Assembly: GCF_029223865.1 (NCBI RefSeq)
Contig: NZ_CP119520.1
Span: 2,976,001-3,040,000, forward strand
Source of the DNA: Telluria mixta
GTDB lineage: Bacteria > Pseudomonadota > Gammaproteobacteria > Burkholderiales > Burkholderiaceae_D
Reading direction: 5' to 3'
DNA length: 64,000 nucleotides
Below, piece after piece: positions 36,428 to 45,438 of the stretch (position 1 is its first letter; each line of letters starts with the position of its first letter). The position numbers and the translations under genes were made by a program. The notes beneath the pieces were generated by a model. It worked only from the letters and a program-made list of their open reading frames with translations, made no database searches and was not told the origin of the DNA.

Positions 36428-38239
36428 ATGAAAAAACTGTTAGAAAAAAAGAGCGAAATCCAGCTGGTGCTCCGGTCGTTCAAAAGCACCTTCTTCACGG
36501 TGGGCGCGTTCAGCGCGATCGTCAACCTGCTGATGCTGGCGCCCTCGTTGTACATGCTGCAGGTGTACGACCGTGTGCTGGGCAGCCGTAACGAGATCAC
36601 GCTGCTGATGCTGACCCTGCTGATCATCGGCGCGTACCTGTTCATGGGCGGCCTCGAACTGATCCGTTCGTTCGTGCTGGTGCGCGTGGGCGCGAAGTTC
36701 GACATGCAGCTCAACAAGCGCATCTACACCGCCGCCTTCGAGCAGAACCTCAAGCAGGCGGGCGGCAATGCCGGCCAAGCGTTGGCGGACCTGACGAACC
36801 TGCGCCAGTTCCTCACGGGCAGCGCACTGTTCGCCTTCTTCGACGCACCCTGGTTCCCGATCTACCTGATCGTCATCTTCATATTCGAGCCGGTGCTGGG
36901 CATGTTCGCGCTGGCCGGCACCGTCGTGCTGATCATCCTGGCCATCGTCAACGAGCGCGTGACCAAGCAACCGCTGGCCGAAGCGAACTCGATGTCGATC
37001 CAGGCCAATACCCTGGCCACGAACAACCTGCGCAACGCCGAAGTCATCGAATCGATGGGCATGCTGCCCAATCTGATCGGCCGCTGGTTCAAGCTGCACG
37101 GAAAATTCCTCACGCTGCAGGCGGATGCCAGCCAGAAGGCCGGCCTGATCACCGCCGTGACCAAGTTCGTGCAGGTGTCCATGCAGTCGCTGGTGCTGGG
37201 CCTGGGCGCGCTGCTGGTCCTGGAGCACAAGATCACCCCGGGCATGATGATCGCCGCATCGATCCTGCTGGGCCGTACGCTGCAGCCGGTGCAGCAGGTC
37301 ATCGCGGTCTGGAAGAGCGTCAGCGGCGCACGCAGCTCCTACGAGCGCCTGGAAGCCCTGCTGGAAGCCAATCCGGCGCGCGAGGCGGGCATGGCCCTGC
37401 CGGCCCCGCAAGGTACGCTGCTGCTGGATAACGTGACGGCCGCGCCGCCGGGCGTCAAGGTGCCGATCGTGAAGGGCGTGTCGATCGCGATCACCCCGGG
37501 CGACGTGCTGGGCGTGCTCGGCCCGAGCGGTTCCGGCAAGTCGACCCTGGCGCGCCTGCTGGTAGGCGTGTGGCCGACCATGATCGGCAAGGTGCGCCTG
37601 GACGGCGCCGACATCTACCACTGGAACAAGGCCGAGCTGGGCCCGCACGTGGGCTACCTGCCGCAGGACATCGAACTGTTCGCAGGCAGCATCAGCGAAA
37701 ACATTGCCCGCTTCGGCGAGGTCGACGCGGAGAAGGTGGTGCAGGCGGCTAAGCGCGCCGGCGTCCACGAGATGATCCTGCAGTTCCCGGAAGGCTATGA
37801 CACGAAGCTGGGCGACGGCGGCGCGGGCCTGTCGGGCGGCCAGAAGCAGCGCCTCGGCCTGGCGCGCGCCATGTACGGCGACCCGGCCCTGCTGGTGCTG
37901 GACGAGCCGAACTCGAACCTCGACGACGTCGGCGAAGCGGCCCTGCTGGCCGCTGTGACCGACCTGCGCGCGCGCGGCAAGACCATCGTGATGATTACCC
38001 ACCGCCCGAACGTGGTGCAGGTGACCACCAAATTGCTGCTGATGCGCGACGGTACCGTGCACATGTTCGGCCCGACCAACCAGGTGCTCGCCGCCCTGCA
38101 GGAAGCCAACAAGAAAGCGATGGAAGCCCAGGCCGCCGCTCAGGAGCAGGTCGCGCAGGCGCAGGCCGCTGCCCAGCGCGCTGCTGCAGCCGCCCAGGCG
38201 GCCCAGGCCGCCAGTGCCACCACTGGAGAAGGAAAGTAA
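36428..38239 (+). CDS. Type I secretion ABC transporter (PrtD-like)
   Basis: The protein has 603 residues. Five to six helices (about 20-310, opening with the family segment FSAIVNLLMLAPSLYMLQVYDRVLGSRNEITLLMLT) are followed by an ATPase domain with Walker A GPSGSGKST, signature LSGGQKQR and Walker B LLVLDEPNSNLD. The missing N-terminal C39 domain and the lengths match PrtD/RsaD-type exporters, which move signal-peptide-free proteins straight to the outside. The C-terminal 50 residues are an Ala/Gln-rich helix. The first two genes overlap by one base (TAATG), so exporter and adaptor are translationally coupled. The likely substrates are the DUF4214 proteins on either side. Confidence 0.94.
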   Translation: MKKLLEKKSEIQLVLRSFKSTFFTVGAFSAIVNLLMLAPSLYMLQVYDRVLGSRNEITLLMLTLLIIGAYLFMGGLELIRSFVLVRVGAKFDMQLNKRIYTAAFEQNLKQAGGNAGQALADLTNLRQFLTGSALFAFFDAPWFPIYLIVIFIFEPVLGMFALAGTVVLIILAIVNERVTKQPLAEANSMSIQANTLATNNLRNAEVIESMGMLPNLIGRWFKLHGKFLTLQADASQKAGLITAVTKFVQVSMQSLVLGLGALLVLEHKITPGMMIAASILLGRTLQPVQQVIAVWKSVSGARSSYERLEALLEANPAREAGMALPAPQGTLLLDNVTAAPPGVKVPIVKGVSIAITPGDVLGVLGPSGSGKSTLARLLVGVWPTMIGKVRLDGADIYHWNKAELGPHVGYLPQDIELFAGSISENIARFGEVDAEKVVQAAKRAGVHEMILQFPEGYDTKLGDGGAGLSGGQKQRLGLARAMYGDPALLVLDEPNSNLDDVGEAALLAAVTDLRARGKTIVMITHRPNVVQVTTKLLLMRDGTVHMFGPTNQVLAALQEANKKAMEAQAAAQEQVAQAQAAAQRAAAAAQAAQAASATTGEGK

Positions 38240-39591
38240 TGAAACTGATTGCGAACAAGGCGCAGGACGTCGTCGCGCACGACGTCACGCCGATCGAAGT
38301 GAATACGGATGCCCGCGTCTATGCGCGCCTGGGCTGGATGATCGTGCTGCTGGGCGTCGGCGGCTTCCTGCTGTGGGCGCTGCTGGCGCCGCTCGACAAG
38401 GGCGTGCCGATGGGCGGCACCGTCGCCAAGGAATCGAACCGCCAGGCCGTGCAGCACCAGACCGGCGGCACCATCCAGCAGATCCTCGTGCGCGACGGCG
38501 ACGTCGTCAAGGCCGGCCAGGTGCTGGTGCGCATGAACCCGATCGTGGCCCAGTCGGCCGTCGAGATGACCGACAGCCAGTACCTGAGCGCGCGCGCCGT
38601 CGAGGCGCGCCTGATCGCCGAACGCGACGGTGCCAAAACCATCAAGTTCCCGGCCGAGATGGAACAGCGCCGCAGCGATCCGCGCGTGGCTGAGATGATG
38701 AGCCTGCAGAACCAGCTGCTGGCGTCGCGCCAGGGCTCGCTGCAGAACGAGCTGGGCGGCGTGGACGAAAGCATCGCCGGCCTGAAGGTGCAGATCCAGG
38801 GCCTGCAGGAGTCGCGCGACGCCAAGAAGGAGCAAGTGAACATCCTGAAGGAGCAGCTTGCCGGCATGCGCGACCTGGCCAAGGAAGGCTATGTGGCGCG
38901 CAACCGCCTGCTCGAACTGGAGCGCACGTATGCCCAGCTGAACGGTTCGATCTCGGAAGACATCGGCAACATCGGCCGCGCCCAGCGCCAGGTGACTGAA
39001 CTGACGCTGCGCAAGGCCCAGCGCGTGCAGGACTACCAGAAGGAAGTCCGCACCCAGCTGACCGACGTGCAGCGCGAAGCCGAAGCCCAGCAGGCCCGCC
39101 TGCAGGCGCAGAAGTTCGAGCTGTCCAACGTCGAGGTCAAGGCGCCCGCCGACGGCACCGTGGTCAACCTGGCCGTGTTCACGCCGGGCGGCGTGGTGCC
39201 GGCGGGCTTCAAGATGATGGACATCGTGCCCAGCAACGATCCGCTGGTGGTCGAAGGCCAGTTGCCGGTCAACCTGGTCGACCGTGTGCACGCGGGCCTG
39301 AAGACCGAACTGATCTTCTCCGCCTTCAACGCCAACCGCACGCCGCACATCGAAGGCGTCGTCGAGCAGGTGGCGGCCGACCGGGTCGTGGACGAGCGCA
39401 CCGGCGCAGCCTTCTACAAGGTGCGCGTGAAGGTGACGCCGAAGGGCGCGCAGATGATCGCCGCGCACAAGATGGACATCCGTCCCGGCATGCCGGTCGA
39501 GCTGTTTGTGAAGACGGGCGAGCGCACCATGATGAACTACCTGCTCAAGCCGGTACTGGACCGCGCCGGCTCGGCGCTGAGCGAGGAGTGA
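38239..39591 (+). CDS. Type I secretion periplasmic adaptor (HlyD/PrtE-like)
   Basis: 450 residues with a single helix near residues 32-50, a biotinyl-lipoyl-like barrel half around GGTIQQILVRDGDVVKAGQVL, a long alpha-hairpin (about 105-290) and the returning barrel half VKAPADGTVVNLAVFTPGGVV. It spans the periplasm between the ABC transporter and the TolC-like channel. Its start overlaps the ABC gene by one base, and its stop overlaps the TolC gene's GTG start by four bases. Confidence 0.94.
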   Translation: MKLIANKAQDVVAHDVTPIEVNTDARVYARLGWMIVLLGVGGFLLWALLAPLDKGVPMGGTVAKESNRQAVQHQTGGTIQQILVRDGDVVKAGQVLVRMNPIVAQSAVEMTDSQYLSARAVEARLIAERDGAKTIKFPAEMEQRRSDPRVAEMMSLQNQLLASRQGSLQNELGGVDESIAGLKVQIQGLQESRDAKKEQVNILKEQLAGMRDLAKEGYVARNRLLELERTYAQLNGSISEDIGNIGRAQRQVTELTLRKAQRVQDYQKEVRTQLTDVQREAEAQQARLQAQKFELSNVEVKAPADGTVVNLAVFTPGGVVPAGFKMMDIVPSNDPLVVEGQLPVNLVDRVHAGLKTELIFSAFNANRTPHIEGVVEQVAADRVVDERTGAAFYKVRVKVTPKGAQMIAAHKMDIRPGMPVELFVKTGERTMMNYLLKPVLDRAGSALSEE

Positions 39592-40940
39592 GCGTGGTAG
39601 GTACGATGATGAAACGCGGCGTCGTGGCGCTGGCCGTGGCGCTGGCTGCCGGACAAGCAGGAGCGGTCACCCTGCAGCAGGCCTACGAGGCGGCGCTGAA
39701 GAACGACCCGACCTACCGCATGAGCTTCTACGACAAGGAGGCGGCCCAGGAAAACCGCATCATCGGCCGGTCTTACCTGATGCCCAGCGTGTCGGCGAGC
39801 CTGTCGAGCAGCCGCAACGTCGCCGACATCGACAATATGGGAACCGACATCCTGGGCCGGCCGGCGCGGAGCATCACGCATCCCCGCTACATCAGCCGCT
39901 CCAACGTCGTGCAACTGCGCCAGCCGATCCTGAACCTGGACGGCGTCGCCCGCTACCGCCAGGGCAAGGTGCAGGCCCAGCAGGGCGAAGCCGCGTTCGC
40001 GGCGGGCACCGACGAGGTCACGGTGCGCGTCGTCAGTGCCTACATGGACGCGCTGTTCGCGGACGACCAGGTGGCGCTGTCGAAGGTGTCGCGCGACATG
40101 TACCTGGAGATGATGAAGGTGAACCAGCGCCTGTTCGAAAAAGGCGAGGGCACCAAGACGGACATGCTGGAAACCCAGGCCCGGCTCGACCTGGCCGAAG
40201 CCCAGCTGACGGAGGCGAAGGACAATGCCGTGGCCGCGCGCGAAACGCTGGCCGGCATCATCGGCATGGATCCGGGCCCGCTCGACCGGCTCGGCGACGG
40301 CTTCAAGCCCGCTACCGCCCAACCCGGCACGTTCGAGGACTGGGAAAAGATCGCGCGCGAACACAATCACGAACTGGCGGCCGCGCGCCTGGCCACCGAA
40401 AACGCCCGGCTCGACATCGACCGCAACCGCGCCGGCCACTACCCGCGTGTGGACTTCGTCGCCGCGTATAGCAAGGGCGACGCGGAATCGATCAACACGT
40501 ACACCCAGAATACGGTGAACCGGACGATCGGCGTGCAGGTCAGCATTCCGATCTACCAGGGCGGCGCGATCAATGCGACCACGCGCCAGGCGGCCGCGAA
40601 CTATGCGCGCGCCCAGGCGGATGTGGACGCGCGCACGAGCAAGGTCCTCGTCGAACTGCGCAAGGCGCACAGCCTGGTCATGTCCAGCGTGCACAAGATC
40701 GAGGCGCTGGAAAAAGCCGTTGCTTCCGGCAAGCTGTTGATGACTGCCACCGAACAGAGCATCAAGGGCGGGGTGCGCATCAATCTCGACCTGCTGAACG
40801 CCCAGCAGCAGTTGTACACGAGCCAGCGCGACCTGGCCCAGGCCCGCTATACCTACATGATCGGCCTGTTGCGCCTGCGCGCGGCGGCCGGCACGCTCGA
40901 CAGCAGCGCCGTGCGCGAAGTGGCTGCCTACTTCCGCTGA
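39588..40940 (+). CDS. TolC-family outer-membrane channel of type I system
   Basis: 450 residues from a GTG that overlaps the adaptor stop (GTGA). An ATG at 39606 is an equally possible start and leads straight into the signal peptide MMKRGVVALAVALAAGQAGA. The mature protein shows two TolC-like repeats with long helices (TLQQAYEAALKNDPTYR, TAYSKGD-like strand regions, SLVMSSVHKIEALEKAV). It completes the three-gene exporter. A strong terminator follows 20 bases downstream. Confidence 0.92.
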   Translation: MSVVGTMMKRGVVALAVALAAGQAGAVTLQQAYEAALKNDPTYRMSFYDKEAAQENRIIGRSYLMPSVSASLSSSRNVADIDNMGTDILGRPARSITHPRYISRSNVVQLRQPILNLDGVARYRQGKVQAQQGEAAFAAGTDEVTVRVVSAYMDALFADDQVALSKVSRDMYLEMMKVNQRLFEKGEGTKTDMLETQARLDLAEAQLTEAKDNAVAARETLAGIIGMDPGPLDRLGDGFKPATAQPGTFEDWEKIAREHNHELAAARLATENARLDIDRNRAGHYPRVDFVAAYSKGDAESINTYTQNTVNRTIGVQVSIPIYQGGAINATTRQAAANYARAQADVDARTSKVLVELRKAHSLVMSSVHKIEALEKAVASGKLLMTATEQSIKGGVRINLDLLNAQQQLYTSQRDLAQARYTYMIGLLRLRAAAGTLDSSAVREVAAYFR

Positions 40941-40960
40941 TCCGATCCGCGCGTCTGACG

Positions 40961-40993
40961 AAGCCCTGCCGCTCATGCGGCGGGGCTTTTTTT
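40961..40993 (+). terminator. Rho-independent terminator of secretion operon
   Basis: A 12-bp stem with one G-T pair (AAGCCCTGCCGC against GCGGCGGGGCTT) has a TCAT loop and is followed by seven T residues. It lies directly downstream of the TolC-like gene. Confidence 0.92.
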
Positions 40994-41170
40994 ATGCGCA
41001 AACCGATGCTTCGGACTGTGCGGTATCTAACTCATGTTGACCGCCAGTTTCCTAGAAAAATCTTTTTCTATTCAATAACTTACGCACGTTACACATCAGT
41101 TTGGTGCGCCCATCTTTAAGCAATTGGGGTATATTTTTTTACCACTTAACCCATTGCAGAGGAGCCCATC

Positions 41171-41785
41171 ATGGCGACAGCGACCGAAACAACAGTGCAG
41201 AAGCTTTACGTGGCGTATTTCAGCCGCCCGGCGGACGTGGCGGGTCTGGCGTACTGGACGAATATCCTGGCCAGCAATCCGGACGGCTACCAGATGATTT
41301 CGGCGAACTTCGCCTCGTCGGCGGAGTACAAGGCCATGTATGCGGGCCAGGACAACCGCGCCGTCGTCAGCACGGTCTACGAGCACCTGTTCGGTCGTCC
41401 CGCGGAAACTGCCGGTGTCGATTACTGGGCCAAGATGCTGGACCAGAAAGTGATCACGGTCGACAACGTCGTCACCCAGATCGCGGCCGGCGCGCAAAGC
41501 ACGGACAAGATCGCCTACGACGGCAAGGTGGCGGTGGCCGCCGTGTTCACGGAGCACCTGGACCTGGCATCGGAACAGGCAGCGTATGCGAAGCCGGCCG
41601 GCATGAAGGTCGCCTCCGATTACATTGCCAGTATCAAGGACCTGCTGTCCGCCTCGCTGGCGCGCGATCCGGGCAATATCGACATCACGATCGACAAGAT
41701 GGTGTCGGCTGCCGCCACCGGTACCGATGGCCATGCGCAAGTCGTCGGCGTGTCCGACGCAGGTTTCACGCCGCTCCACGGCTGA
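41171..41785 (+). CDS. Short DUF4214 protein, paralogue of S-layer-like protein
   Basis: The protein has 204 residues. The first 135 or so align closely with the large DUF4214 protein on the other side of the exporter: QKLYVAYFSRPADVAGLAYW and VYEHLFGRPAETAGVDYW correspond to QKLYVAYFNRPADTAGLAYW and VYQNLFGRDAEAAGKAYW there. It has neither the long repeat region nor the beta-rich C-terminus, and no signal peptide or cysteine. It may be a second, smaller substrate, or a module that caps or anchors the larger protein. AGGAG lies seven bases before the ATG. The promoter region 40994-41170 contains no CRP consensus that I can see. Confidence 0.82.
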   Translation: MATATETTVQKLYVAYFSRPADVAGLAYWTNILASNPDGYQMISANFASSAEYKAMYAGQDNRAVVSTVYEHLFGRPAETAGVDYWAKMLDQKVITVDNVVTQIAAGAQSTDKIAYDGKVAVAAVFTEHLDLASEQAAYAKPAGMKVASDYIASIKDLLSASLARDPGNIDITIDKMVSAAATGTDGHAQVVGVSDAGFTPLHG

Positions 41786-41806
41786 GCGTCGCGCCCCGTA
41801 CACGGT

Positions 41807-42745
41807 TCATTGCACGCGAGCCGCGTGAATGACAAAAGTAAAAGGCACTACCGCGGTAGTGCCTTTTTGCTGGAACTCAGGCGGCGGCGCCGTCTTCGGA
41901 CATGTGGTCCGCGCGCTCCTTGCCCCCGCGCAATGCGGACACGACTTCCCGACGACATATTCCGGCGACAACTGCTGGCGCGGCGTCACGACGGCGCGGC
42001 ACGCGAAGCACTGCACGGTCTCCGTCGGCTCCAGCTTCGGATTGAGGGCGGTACGGTAGTCGAACACGAAGCAGTCGCCCGAGTAGTGGTCGCCGCCCAC
42101 TTCCTCGAAATACTTCAGGATGCCTCCATCGAGCTGATAGACGCGGTCGTAGCCGATGTTCTGCATGTGGATCGCGGCTTTTTCGCAACGGATGCCGCCC
42201 GTGCAGAACGTCACGACGGTCTTGCCTTTCAGCTCATCCTTGTGTTTCTCGACGACGTCCGGGAATTCGCTGAATTTTTCGATGCGGTAATCGAGCGTAT
42301 TCTCGAACGTGCCGACGTCGACTTCGAACGCGTTGCGGGTTTCCATCATGACGACGGGGACGCCGTCATCGTCATGGCCCTGGTCGAGCCAGCGCTTGAG
42401 TGTCTTCGGCGCCACGGACGGTGCGCGGCCCAGTTCCGGCTTGATCAGCGGCATCCGCATCGTAATGATTTCCTTCTTGATGCGGACCAGCATGCGGCGG
42501 TGCGACTGTTCATTCGACACGCTTTCCTTCCATTCCAGGTCGGCCAGGCGTGCGTCGCTGCGCACCCATGCCAGGTACTGGTCGATCTGTTCGCGCGGGC
42601 CGGACACGAACATGTTGATGCCTTCCGGCGTCAGCAGGACGGTGCCTTTCAGGCCCAGCTCGTTGCACAGCGCCTGGTATTGCGGGCGCATCTCTTCGAG
42701 GTTGTCGAGGCTGACGAACTTGTAGGCGGCGATATTGACGTGCAT
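41807..42745 (-). CDS. trhO: tRNA uridine(34) hydroxylase TrhO (rhodanese family, YceA)
   Basis: The protein has 312 residues. An N-terminal ferredoxin-like part ([33 protein letters not shown]) is followed by a rhodanese domain with the catalytic Cys loop [12 protein letters not shown] (active-site Cys in CTGGIRC), then a zinc-type tail ([18 protein letters not shown]). Family members hydroxylate U34 of certain tRNAs with O2. The C-terminal 20 or so codons run through a palindromic terminator at 41840-41868, which is unusual. The ATG at 42743-42745 was chosen because it begins the conserved domain. Confidence 0.9.
   Translation of the reverse strand: MHVNIAAYKFVSLDNLEEMRPQYQALCNELGLKGTVLLTPEGINMFVSGPREQIDQYLAWVRSDARLADLEWKESVSNEQSHRRMLVRIKKEIITMRMPLIKPELGRAPSVAPKTLKRWLDQGHDDDGVPVVMMETRNAFEVDVGTFENTLDYRIEKFSEFPDVVEKHKDELKGKTVVTFCTGGIRCEKAAIHMQNIGYDRVYQLDGGILKYFEEVGGDHYSGDCFVFDYRTALNPKLEPTETVQCFACRAVVTPRQQLSPEYVVGKSCPHCAGARSARTTCPKTAPPPEFQQKGTTAVVPFTFVIHAARVQ
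41840..41868. terminator. Bidirectional terminator inside the 3' end of trhO
   Basis: A perfect 28-base palindrome (centre CCGCGG) is flanked by A on one side and five T residues on the other. It lies 55 bases after the stop of the short DUF4214 gene, so it terminates that gene. It also sits inside trhO, whose stop codon is about 30 bases further on. Confidence 0.85.
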
Positions 42746-42871
42746 GATCGTTAATGCGGAGGAACGTGAAATGAAGCCCTCTATTATAAGACAGCTGAGC
42801 CCTGAAGACGTCATCTTCGCGGCAATTGGCATTACAATGCTTTTCTTTCGCGCAAGCCTTCCGGCCCTCCC

Positions 42872-44005
42872 ATGCAATCGCTGAACCTGCAATACAACCC
42901 GCGCATCGACCAGTTGCGCTGGCTGGCCGCCACCATCGTGTTCCTGTTCCACTTTCACCTGGAATACCGCGGGCTGGGCGGGACGCCGCTGGTCAGCAAC
43001 TGGGCGGCGCTGATCACGGAAGGACATACGGGCGTCGGGCTGTTCTTCACCCTGTCGGGCTTCCTGTTCATGCAGATCGCGCTCGCGCAAAAGACCATTG
43101 TCTACCGCGATTTCGTGCGTAACCGCGTGCTGCGCATTGTCCCGCTGTTCCTGACGATCTTTCTCGTGGCCACGTCGATCGGCCGCGACAACTTCCAGCC
43201 GCAGGACATCCTGTACCTGTTTGCGACCAACCTCGGCCACGCGCCCACGTCCGGCACGGTGATCACGGGCGCTGCCTGGACGATCTCCCTCGAATTCCTG
43301 TTCTATCTCGTGTTTCCGTTCCTCGCGCGCTTCGCGCTGGAGCGGGGCAAGCGCTACCTGCTCGAACTGCTCGCGCTGATGGCGTTTTTTAAACTGGCCG
43401 CGTACACCGTCAACGACAACAGCACGCTGATGTATTTCTGCACGTTCGTCGGCCGTTTCGACCAGTTCCTGATCGGCATGCTGGCGGCGATGCTGTACCA
43501 GCAATACCAGCCTGCGCTGCAACGCCTCGCGCCATGGCTGCTCATGGTGGCGGCCGCGCTCGTCGTGTGGGACACGGCCGCGATGCACCGCCTGGCCCCG
43601 TTCGGCGCAACGCCGAAATCGTCGTTCTGGATCTTCTGGTCGATGGCGGAAAGTACCGGCTGGGCCTTGTTCATCGTCGCGTGGGTCGGATTCCGCCCGC
43701 GCCTGCCGGGACCGGTGGAGCGCGTGCTGTGCCATGGCGGCAAGGTCAGCTTTTCGTTCTACCTGCTGCACATGGGCCTGCTGCACCTGCTGGCGCAGCG
43801 CGTCGGCCTCGTGCATCCGACCGGCCGCGGCTGGCTCGACGCCGCCATCATGGTGGCCGTCAGCTATGGCGCGACGTGGGCGCTGGCGACGCTCAGCTAT
43901 AACAGCATCGAGGAACCGTTCCTGCGCATGCGCCGCCGCTACGGCGCGCAGCGCGGCGCAGCGGCGGCGGAACTGGAATCGATCAGAACCAGTAGCCGAG
44001 ATTGA
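42872..44005 (+). CDS. Acyltransferase 3 family membrane protein
   Basis: The protein has 377 residues and about ten helices, opening with [28 protein letters not shown] gives the characteristic histidine, and [23 protein letters not shown] and [15 protein letters not shown] complete the OafA/YrhL pattern. It probably O-acylates an envelope or LPS sugar. It differs clearly from the acyltransferase at 27250. Its last 23 bases overlap the 3' end of the convergent outer-membrane protein gene. Confidence 0.88.
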   Translation: MQSLNLQYNPRIDQLRWLAATIVFLFHFHLEYRGLGGTPLVSNWAALITEGHTGVGLFFTLSGFLFMQIALAQKTIVYRDFVRNRVLRIVPLFLTIFLVATSIGRDNFQPQDILYLFATNLGHAPTSGTVITGAAWTISLEFLFYLVFPFLARFALERGKRYLLELLALMAFFKLAAYTVNDNSTLMYFCTFVGRFDQFLIGMLAAMLYQQYQPALQRLAPWLLMVAAALVVWDTAAMHRLAPFGATPKSSFWIFWSMAESTGWALFIVAWVGFRPRLPGPVERVLCHGGKVSFSFYLLHMGLLHLLAQRVGLVHPTGRGWLDAAIMVAVSYGATWALATLSYNSIEEPFLRMRRRYGAQRGAAAAELESIRTSSRD

Positions 44006-45206
44006 GCGTCAGCCCGCGGGTGACGTTGCTGCGCACGTAAGAGACGCCGGCGCGCAGGAAGCTGTGGCGGTTGGTCGCATTGCGGTTGGTGCCGACCGTC
44101 ACGCCGATTTCCTGGCTGTTGCTGACGAAAGGTTTGTCGCCCAGGTAGCGGGTGTCGATCAGCGAGAATTCCGCCGCCGTGTCGCTGCCGAAGATGGTCG
44201 TCGGGATGGATGCCATCAGGCCGTTGCGCGTCATCTTCAGTTTGATGTCCGGGTCGAACGAATAGTCGCCGCTCCGGAACTTGCCCGTCTTGTACAGGGC
44301 GATCATGTTGCCAACCGCGAGATCGAAGCCGTTCATCGGGATGACGTACGTGCTCATCAGCGAGCCGGATGCGACGGTGGACACGGTGGCGCGGTCGAGC
44401 GATGCGACGGCGGAGTAGCGCACGCCCGGCGTCAGCGTCCAGTGGTCGCTTACCGGGAGGCGCACTGCGACGCCGATGCCGAAGTTGTAGGCATGGGCGT
44501 TGCCGGTCTTGGCATCCATGATCGGCATGCTCAGCACGACCTGGCGGCGCGCGTCACTGTCACTCCGGTACGTGTAGGACAGGGGCAGGCTGGTGGTCTT
44601 GACCTGTTCGCCGCCACCGCTCACGTTGTAGGTCGAATAGCCCAGGCCGACGCCGATCAGGTTGTTCGGCGTCCCCGCCGTGCCGCCGGTGGCGATCTTG
44701 CTGGCCGTATCGAAGCCCGTATTGAAGTCGGCGGTGCCGAGCATCGGGATCAGGCCTCCGGCACCGGTCAGGGCGCTCGAGGCCGAATGCTTCGCTTGGT
44801 AGCGCAGGATCTTGCCCAGGATGTCCGATTTTTTCAGGAATTCGACGAGTTGCTCTTCCGATTCATCGCGCGTTGCGCCCGTGAAAGAGCCACTCATGCC
44901 CAGTTCCGGGAAGGCATAGCTCAGCGTGGTGGACGTGGTGGTGTAGCGCAGGACGACGTTGAGGTCGTCGAAGCGGCCCTGGGCCTGGGCAACCGAGTTC
45001 TGCGAGTAGCCGCTATTGCTCAGCGTGAAGTTTTTGGCCGAATCGATGAACGCGTCGACATTCGACGCGCACAGCGTTTTTCCTGTGGAGCCATTAACGT
45101 CCGCGCGAAAACCGAACGATTTCTGGCAGTCCAATTGTTGGGCGTGCGCCGGCAGCACCACGGTGCCGGCCAGTGCGACGATAAGAGTCGTTTGCTTCAA
45201 ATGCAT
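43983..45206 (-). CDS. Outer-membrane beta-barrel protein of unknown function
   Basis: 407 residues with a signal peptide ending in PAHAQ. After a short N-terminal part with two cysteines (about residues 27 and 46, probably a disulfide), the protein alternates in beta-barrel fashion and ends LNLGYWF, with the terminal aromatic expected for BAM substrates. I do not recognise a named family. It is transcribed alone; the upstream 230 bases to the MipA-like gene are AT-rich. The 3' end overlaps the acyltransferase gene on the other strand. Confidence 0.75.
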   Translation of the reverse strand: MHLKQTTLIVALAGTVVLPAHAQQLDCQKSFGFRADVNGSTGKTLCASNVDAFIDSAKNFTLSNSGYSQNSVAQAQGRFDDLNVVLRYTTTSTTLSYAFPELGMSGSFTGATRDESEEQLVEFLKKSDILGKILRYQAKHSASSALTGAGGLIPMLGTADFNTGFDTASKIATGGTAGTPNNLIGVGLGYSTYNVSGGGEQVKTTSLPLSYTYRSDSDARRQVVLSMPIMDAKTGNAHAYNFGIGVAVRLPVSDHWTLTPGVRYSAVASLDRATVSTVASGSLMSTYVIPMNGFDLAVGNMIALYKTGKFRSGDYSFDPDIKLKMTRNGLMASIPTTIFGSDTAAEFSLIDTRYLGDKPFVSNSQEIGVTVGTNRNATNRHSFLRAGVSYVRSNVTRGLTLNLGYWF

Positions 45207-45438
45207 TACTTTAACCCCTAGTTAATAATTGTTGTGGTGCAGCATTATATTTACTGAAATGGCAATGTTGGTCATAATTTAATACCGACTGTTGTTATTT
45301 GGTCACGATGTTTGGTTGTCGCGTTCGTCGGGACAAAGTCGATTCATAAAAGTTCGATGGCGCATATGAGCCGCCGCAAACGACCGTATTGACGTCTCCC
45401 CTTAGGATGGTTCGCATCTTTCCACCGAGGGGTGAATC

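Noticed and set aside
41086..41100. A possible CRP site before the short DUF4214 gene
   Set aside because: Only loose TTACACATCA similarity; no TGTGA half-site at the right distance.
42745..43816. An N-terminal extension of TrhO into the acyltransferase gene
   Set aside because: The frame is open, but the conserved TrhO domain starts at 42745 and the extension is antisense to the acyltransferase.
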